Shown here: one piece after another, positions 15,178 to 19,051 of the stretch
How positions within the stretch are numbered: position 1 is the stretch's first letter
Layout: each line of letters opens with the position of its first letter
Notes under the pieces: generated by a model
Database searches by the model: none
The model's input: only the letters and a program-made list of their open reading frames with translations
Told to the model about the DNA's origin: nothing
Translations under genes and position numbers: made by a program
Source: Bacteroidota bacterium
GTDB lineage: Bacteria > Bacteroidota > Bacteroidia > Bacteroidales > Lentimicrobiaceae
Assembly: GCA_023434665.1 (NCBI GenBank)
Contig: JAEYSM010000035.1
Location: 1 to 19,051 of the forward strand
Length of the DNA: 19,051 bases
Direction: 5' to 3'

Positions 15178-16653
15178 TTAAATCGATTTAATCCCTAAGG
15201 ATCTAAGATAGTTATAAGTTGAATCGTAATATTCAGCTTTCCTAGTATGGTCTTCTTTATCCCCTTCAGGAACAACAATGACCATTCCTTGCCTTGCTCG
15301 TGTTAGCAATACTCTATAGGCATTTATAAGATATTTTTTCCTTTCAGGATTGTGGATATTTTGCCAATTTTTACCAACAAAACTATATGTTTTCCATCCA
15401 TTATGAGTATATCTTAAATCACCATCCCATGTTACACTTGACCAGTCAAGTTCAAGACCTTGAACATGGAATTCTGTAGCAACATCCTCAAGATAATATG
15501 ACGACCTTACATCATCTTTCCCTTCTAGGAACCAATGTACTGGATTCATTGGAGACTTAACATCAATAGCATATGGCTTTAATCTTAATGCTTGAGATGA
15601 AACAATCATTCCATAGCGTTCGCTTCCTCTGGCTTTTTCTTTTAGCCATTGCTTAGCTGATAATACATTTCTCGTCAGAACAATTGGATATCTATTAGCA
15701 ATTAACTTGTATACCTCGGTTGCCTTTTCAATATTTAAATCTAATAAATGCTTTATGAAAGCTGAAAGATTTTCTGCTCTAAAAGACCTCATAGACACAG
15801 CTAGATGCAAGTCTGCTTCATAGTGAATAGCTGATTTACTTATCAAATTACTTATAGCAGTTTCTGCTGCATATTCTGAATCAGCCAAATTTGGCGAGAT
15901 ATACACATTCCATGAAGGGAATTTACTGTTTATAGCATTTAGCCATTCCGATATACCCGCTTCTCCAATATTTATCTCCTGACCACCACCCACCAGGCAC
16001 ACAATAACAGCCCAATCAGTATGCCTGTCCAAGCATGAAATCAGAAACTCAGGTTCAGAGCTGTTAAAATTGGGCTGATTCTTCTTTTGCCTCATGAATT
16101 TAACAGTCTGATCTTTATTCCATGCTCTTTGAGCCTCATCAAATATGGCAACATGGTCATAAGGTGCAGTTTTGTCATCTAGATAGGCATCTCTATAATG
16201 ATGAATAATTTGGATAAATAGTTTTACTTTCTGCTTAGCTAAAGCTTTTGAAATCTTATTCCCATTATTTTTTTCTTGAGTTACTTTATCTCTTGCAAGA
16301 GCTTCCTGAAGAATAGCAACCAAAGGACCATTACCTGAAAGATATACACTTGTGTTACTTTTCTCTTGATCTAAGTGAGAAGTTGCAACTTTTAAGCCAA
16401 CCAATGTCTTCCCTGCTCCTGGCACACCAGTTACAAAGCAGATCGATTTGCGATTTAATTGCTTTGACATTTCAATTATTTCAGAAATCTTCTCTGTGGT
16501 TTTTGTTAGGTTAATTGCGTCCGCATCACTTCTAGTTATATTGTCTACACTGTGTTTGTTATATAGTGCCAAAGCAGCTTCAATGATAGTCGGCGTAGGA
16601 ATTGCAGATAGCAATGACTCAATAGGCGCTGATACGGATAAATCAATGCGCAT
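15178..16653 (-). pseudogene. DUF2075 (COG3410) helicase, C-terminal part detached from its N-terminus
   Basis: The frame opens at ATG 16653, but genuine gene sequence begins at about 16649. SAIPTPTIIEAALALYNKHS at residues 16-35 marks the usual entry into the DUF2075 domain. Walker A GVPGAGKT is at 76-83 (K82), Walker B FDEAQRAW at 171-178, a sensor-like CLVGGGQEINIGEAG at about 219-233, ATEFHVQGLELDW at about 388-400, and the arginine motif YRVLLTRARQGMVIVVP at about 445-461. This is a P-loop NTPase related to SF1 helicases. The nuclease half normally fused in front is at 2366-2918 on the other strand. Together they make 674 aa, a normal family length. Without it the fragment might still be translated from ATG 16653, but no promoter is seen. 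It lies 264 bases upstream of the RecQ-fusion gene, same strand. Confidence 0.85.
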
Positions 16654-17164
16654 AGCATTAATGTTCGGAGGTCTGAAAAACTATCCATTACGTGATTATC
16701 TGCGCAATGCGGAAGGAAGAATTAATCCGGCAGTGGCTCTTCAAATATATCTGGTTGAGAAAGACCGGATTAAATTGCAGACCGGACTCACTCTTTATCA
16801 AAGGTGGTTCAGGAAGCCTTTTAATCTTGGTTATTATTGGGATAACAATTTATCTCAAGAAAGGAATGCCGGTCACACATTGCTACAGTTACCATTTAAT
16901 GTACTTTATCAACCTTTCAGAAAAATCGGGCTTAGTGCTATTATTGGGTTTTATTCATCATATCCGATATCAGCATCCAGTTTGGTTTCCAGGCATAGGG
17001 TGGTGGAAACGGGAGCCCGTATAGGCCTGCAATATGAGCTTGATATTTCTCGCAAAATAAGTTTTGCAATAAGATCGGAATTTGAATATCCGGTTAACAA
17101 TATTAAATATATTTACGCTATGCCCTCATTATTTGTGATGGGAGGAGTGGCGTTTAAGCTGTAG
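16648..17164 (+). pseudogene. Outer-membrane beta-barrel protein lacking its signal peptide
   Basis: From about 16648 the frame reads RIALMFGGLKNY, then alternates short amphipathic strands: PAVALQIYLVEK, RIKLQTGLTLYQRW, HTLLQLPFNVLYQP, GLSAIIGFYSSYPI, VETGARIGLQYELD, KISFAIRSEFEYP, and a last strand SLFVMGGVAFKL at the stop. This is the rhythm of a small eight-stranded outer-membrane porin-like protein (about 170 aa present). The open frame extends left to 16448 only as antisense of the DUF2075 gene. The leader is at 4873-4970; the joined product is 204 aa and in frame. Confidence 0.65.
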
Positions 17165-17286
17165 GTCGCTTTTTTCAAAATCAAATTAAATGTGGTAAAG
17201 TAAGATTTGTACATTTACCATCATTAAATAGTACCTGGTTTTCTCAATGGAATTTTATGGGTTAAGAATGCTGAACCTAAGAATTC

Positions 17287-17750
17287 ATGATGTATAAAAT
17301 TATTATGAATCTGGAAGAATATACACAATTCCGAACGGGAACGACAAAAGTCTCAGAGATTGTCCGGAATATGTTCTTTAAACCATTTATTTCTTCTTCG
17401 TTAAGGTCTTTCTGGAAATACTGGAATCCCACATGGGGGTATTTTCTGCTATTTTATTGTTACAAACCACTCAAAAGACTTTTTCCCCGATGGGTATCAC
17501 TGTTGCTGACCTTTGCAGTGAGCGGTTTGGTTCACGATATGATTTATATTATACCGATGATGATGAAAAAAGTTGAATTTGTATTTCCCTTCATCACGGT
17601 TTGGTTTCGATCATTTCAACCGGAATTTTACTGACAGAATTACTTCAGATTAATTTTAAGAAATCCAGCATAAAGCTCAGGCCGGTTTTACATTCATGTT
17701 ATCTGGCCGGGACATTTATTCTGACCAGATATATTGACTTATCCATTTAA
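17287..17750 (+). pseudogene. Short MBOAT-like acyltransferase, frameshifted
   Basis: ATGs at 17287, 17290 and 17305 are possible; 17305 (MNLEEYTQFRTGTTKVSE) looks best. The first frame has SLRSFWKYWNPTWGYFLLFY and LLLTFAVSGLVHDMIYIIP, where the H-D after a hydrophobic helix corresponds to the conserved MBOAT histidine. The frame breaks near 17600 after FPFITVWF. It resumes in another frame as VSIISTGILLTELLQINF and ends with LAGTFILTRYIDLSI at 17750. Adding one base gives 148 aa from 17305. Full MBOAT proteins are about 400-500 aa. This is either a short family member or a C-terminal remnant. It would be an inner-membrane protein moving an acyl group to a sugar or lipid. Confidence 0.6.
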
Positions 17751-18129
17751 CCTAAAAAGTATTTCCTTCTGCGTGTTGATTCTAAATTCACCTCTTGATG
17801 AAAGGTGCGAAATCAAAACATCGACCAATGACAGTGAAGAAGAATGGCCCGGGTTGAGCCGGTTTTTGTTTTCGAAAGACGACTGGGATAAAAACTGCAG
17901 TGCACTGAGCGGGGGCGAGAGAATGCGCTTAATGCTCTGTTGCCTGACCATATACAGTAATTCGCCCGATATTCTGGTCTTTGATGAACCAACCAATAAT
18001 CTCGACATTCAGAACATTGAAATACTGACTGCGGCAATAAATGAGTATCAGGGGACGCTAATAGTGGTGTCGCATGATGAAACATTTATGGAACAGACTG
18101 ACATTGAGAGGATTATTGAACTTGTTTAA
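17734..18129 (+). pseudogene. C-terminal remnant of an ABC-F ATPase
   Basis: The frame contains LSRFLFSKDDWDKNCSALSG followed by GERMRLMLCCL (signature LSGGE), ILVFDEPTNNLDIQ (Walker B and D-loop), and LIVVSHDETFMEQ (switch histidine). These are the last about 90-100 residues of the second ABC domain of an ABC-F protein (ribosome-associated translation factor or antibiotic-resistance type). The first ABC domain, linker and second Walker A, about 400 residues, are missing. The true homology seems to begin near 17790-17850; the stretch before it does not look like the family. It is not expected to be functional. It overlaps the end of the acyltransferase remnant by 17 bases, in another frame. 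Confidence 0.75.
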
Positions 18130-18159
18130 AAGGACTATTATACCCGTCACTACACAGTA

Positions 18160-18179
18160 GTCAACACTATTGTCAACAC
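18160..18179. repeat. GTCAACAC direct repeat
   Basis: GTCAACAC occurs at 18160-18167 and 18172-18179, 12 bases apart, in the 148-base gap after the ABC-F remnant. No gene and no perfect promoter box is seen in that gap. Confidence 0.3.
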
Positions 18180-18277
18180 ACTTTTGAGTAATAAGCTTAA
18201 CCATTGTTATATTATTGGGCCATAATCATTTTCGTTACAATCTCGATTGTGACTTCACGAACTTTAATCTTTGTATT

Positions 18278-18979
18278 ATGACTTCAAAAACTACTTTTTT
18301 CTTTTATCTGGCCGGGTTGATTTTATTTTCTTCCATGTTATATGGCCAGGGGGGTGTTCTCACCGACAGATCAGATGCAGGGTATGATTTCTATACGCAT
18401 CCTGATAAAGCTATGAATGTGCCTTTTGCTTCCGTGACTACCGATGATGGGCATACTTATATTGCCGGAACAAGCGCTGATTATGCATCGGCATCCGGCA
18501 ATTTTGTGATCGTTTGTATAAATAATGATGGTGAACTGGTATGGGAGAAGCGCTTACCTGTTACTTCCTACAGTGCAGAATACGGAATGGCTATTGGCCT
18601 TGACGAGACTCAGAATATTGTTGTTTCGGGGGTTAAATGGAATGGCCATGATGTGGATATGCTGACCCTTAAGCTGAACGCCAGTGATGGTGAAATCATA
18701 TGGGAGACGCTGTTCGCCGGGGATCTTCCCTATATGGATGTGCCATACAAGGTGGTGACCGATGAATCAGGGAACATATACATAACCGGTATAACATACA
18801 CCGGTAGTAATGCTTCATGGCTTACCCTGAAATATAACAGTGCAGGTTCGTTGCAATGGTCGCAGGTGCTTGAAAACAGTCTGCCTGATTCGTATATCGA
18901 ACCAGAGGATATGCATGTAAATGCAGAACGTAAAAAGAAACTGAGGGCTGTATGGCTATTCCCAGTCCCAAGCCTATGA
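18278..18979 (+). pseudogene. SBBP-repeat secreted protein, cut off by a breakpoint
   Basis: ATG 18278 begins a signal peptide (MTSKTTFFFYLAGLILFSSM, then LYGQ). An upstream in-frame start at 18215 would bury it. Residues about 45-215 carry at least three beta-propeller repeats of the SBBP type: ASVTTDDGHTYIAGTS, then GLDETQNIVVSGVKWNGHDV, then VVTDESGNIYITGITYTGS, each followed by a strand such as LTLKYNSAGSLQW. The fourth starts EDMHVNAE and then the sequence turns foreign near 18926, reading ERKKKLRAVWLFPVPSL to a chance stop at 18979. Family members are usually several hundred residues longer and often end in a type IX sorting domain. The foreign part matches a minus-strand gene. Confidence 0.65.
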
Positions 18980-19051
18980 GAAGGGCATTGAATCCGTACA
19001 TGCCTGAGGCAATCTTCTCTCTGTTAAGTCCAAGGGCCGCTGCGGCCAGAT
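18929..19051 (-). pseudogene. Urea-transporter-like membrane protein fragment
   Basis: Read on the minus strand from the right edge, one frame gives LAAAALGLNREKIASGMYGF, then NALLIGLGLGIAIQPS. The GxYGFNxxLxGLxLG pattern is typical of urea transporters (UT family), inside the membrane channel. The gene enters from beyond the window and is cut near 18929 by the SBBP gene on the other strand; its continuation is not seen. Only about 40 residues support the call. Confidence 0.5.

Noticed and set aside
15164..15178. AGATAA-TAG-TTATCT hairpin at the DUF2075 stop as terminator
   Set aside because: The stem has 6 mostly A-T pairs with a 3-base loop and no U-tract, so it is too weak to call.
16448..16647. 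Plus-strand extension of the barrel protein to 16448
   Set aside because: This part is antisense of the DUF2075 helicase; the hydrophobic run there is not a convincing leader, and a better one is at 4873.
2919..16649. Shufflon or phase-variable inversion by a site-specific recombinase
   Set aside because: I compared the sequences at the breakpoints and found no common inverted site beyond 2 bases, and there is no recombinase gene in the window.
18262..18277. -7 box for the SBBP gene (AATCTTTG)
   Set aside because: One consensus base is wrong and the start site would coincide with the ATG.
1..19051. CRISPR array, tRNA, rRNA, insertion sequence
   Set aside because: No regular repeat-spacer series, no cloverleaf or conserved rRNA stretch, and no transposase frame were seen by eye.

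Overview
The window looks like a member of the Bacteroidota. It has matches to the Bacteroidetes -7 promoter element TAnnTTTG, no obvious Shine-Dalgarno sequences, a type IX secretion C-terminal sorting domain, many SPI or SPII leader peptides, and families typical of that phylum (DUF6266, a CPTFY-type lipoprotein, SBBP repeats, a C10 peptidase). I see no rRNA, tRNA, CRISPR array or insertion sequence.

Layout. 1-1428: two minus-strand genes for exported proteins, a C10 (streptopain-like) protease cut by the window edge and a hypothetical. 1484-2229: a twice-frameshifted DUF1648 membrane-protein gene and a small doubtful ORF. 2366-2918: the N-terminal PD-(D/E)XK nuclease part of a DUF2075 (COG3410) helicase. 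2919-4970: the last 63 codons of a lipoprotein gene, a small lipoprotein, a zincin peptidase and the signal peptide of a further gene. 4971-16649, mostly minus strand: the main part of the broken lipoprotein, a DUF6266 protein, a frameshifted phage/plasmid-type replication protein, a type IX secreted protein on the plus strand, a 1626-residue exonuclease-RecQ-UvrD fusion, and the C-terminal helicase part of the DUF2075 protein. 16648-18926, plus strand: a beta-barrel protein lacking its signal peptide, a frameshifted MBOAT-like acyltransferase, the tail of an ABC-F ATPase, and a truncated SBBP-repeat protein. From about 18929 to the end: a minus-strand piece of a urea-transporter-like protein.

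The central observation is that three genes are split over breakpoints at 2918/2919, 4970/4971 and 16648-16649. Calling the blocks A (1-2918), B (2919-4970), C (4971-16649) and D (16648 on), the order A, reverse-complement C, B, D restores all three genes at once. These are a 674-aa DUF2075 nuclease-helicase, a 204-aa signal-peptide-bearing barrel, and a 531-aa lipoprotein that still needs one missing base. Nearly all genes of C, B and D then run in one direction. The present order is therefore either a recent translocation with inversion or an artefact of amplification or assembly. A fourth misjoin lies near 18928.

In the restored order the DUF2075 gene lies directly upstream of the exonuclease-RecQ-UvrD gene on the same strand. 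The 264-base spacer holds a 12-bp palindrome, a promoter-like box, an 8-bp inverted repeat and five roughly 11-bp repeats phased at one helical turn. This pair of multi-domain nuclease-helicases is the best candidate here for a linked DNA-processing or defence system. That role is inference. As the DNA stands, the DUF2075 gene is broken.
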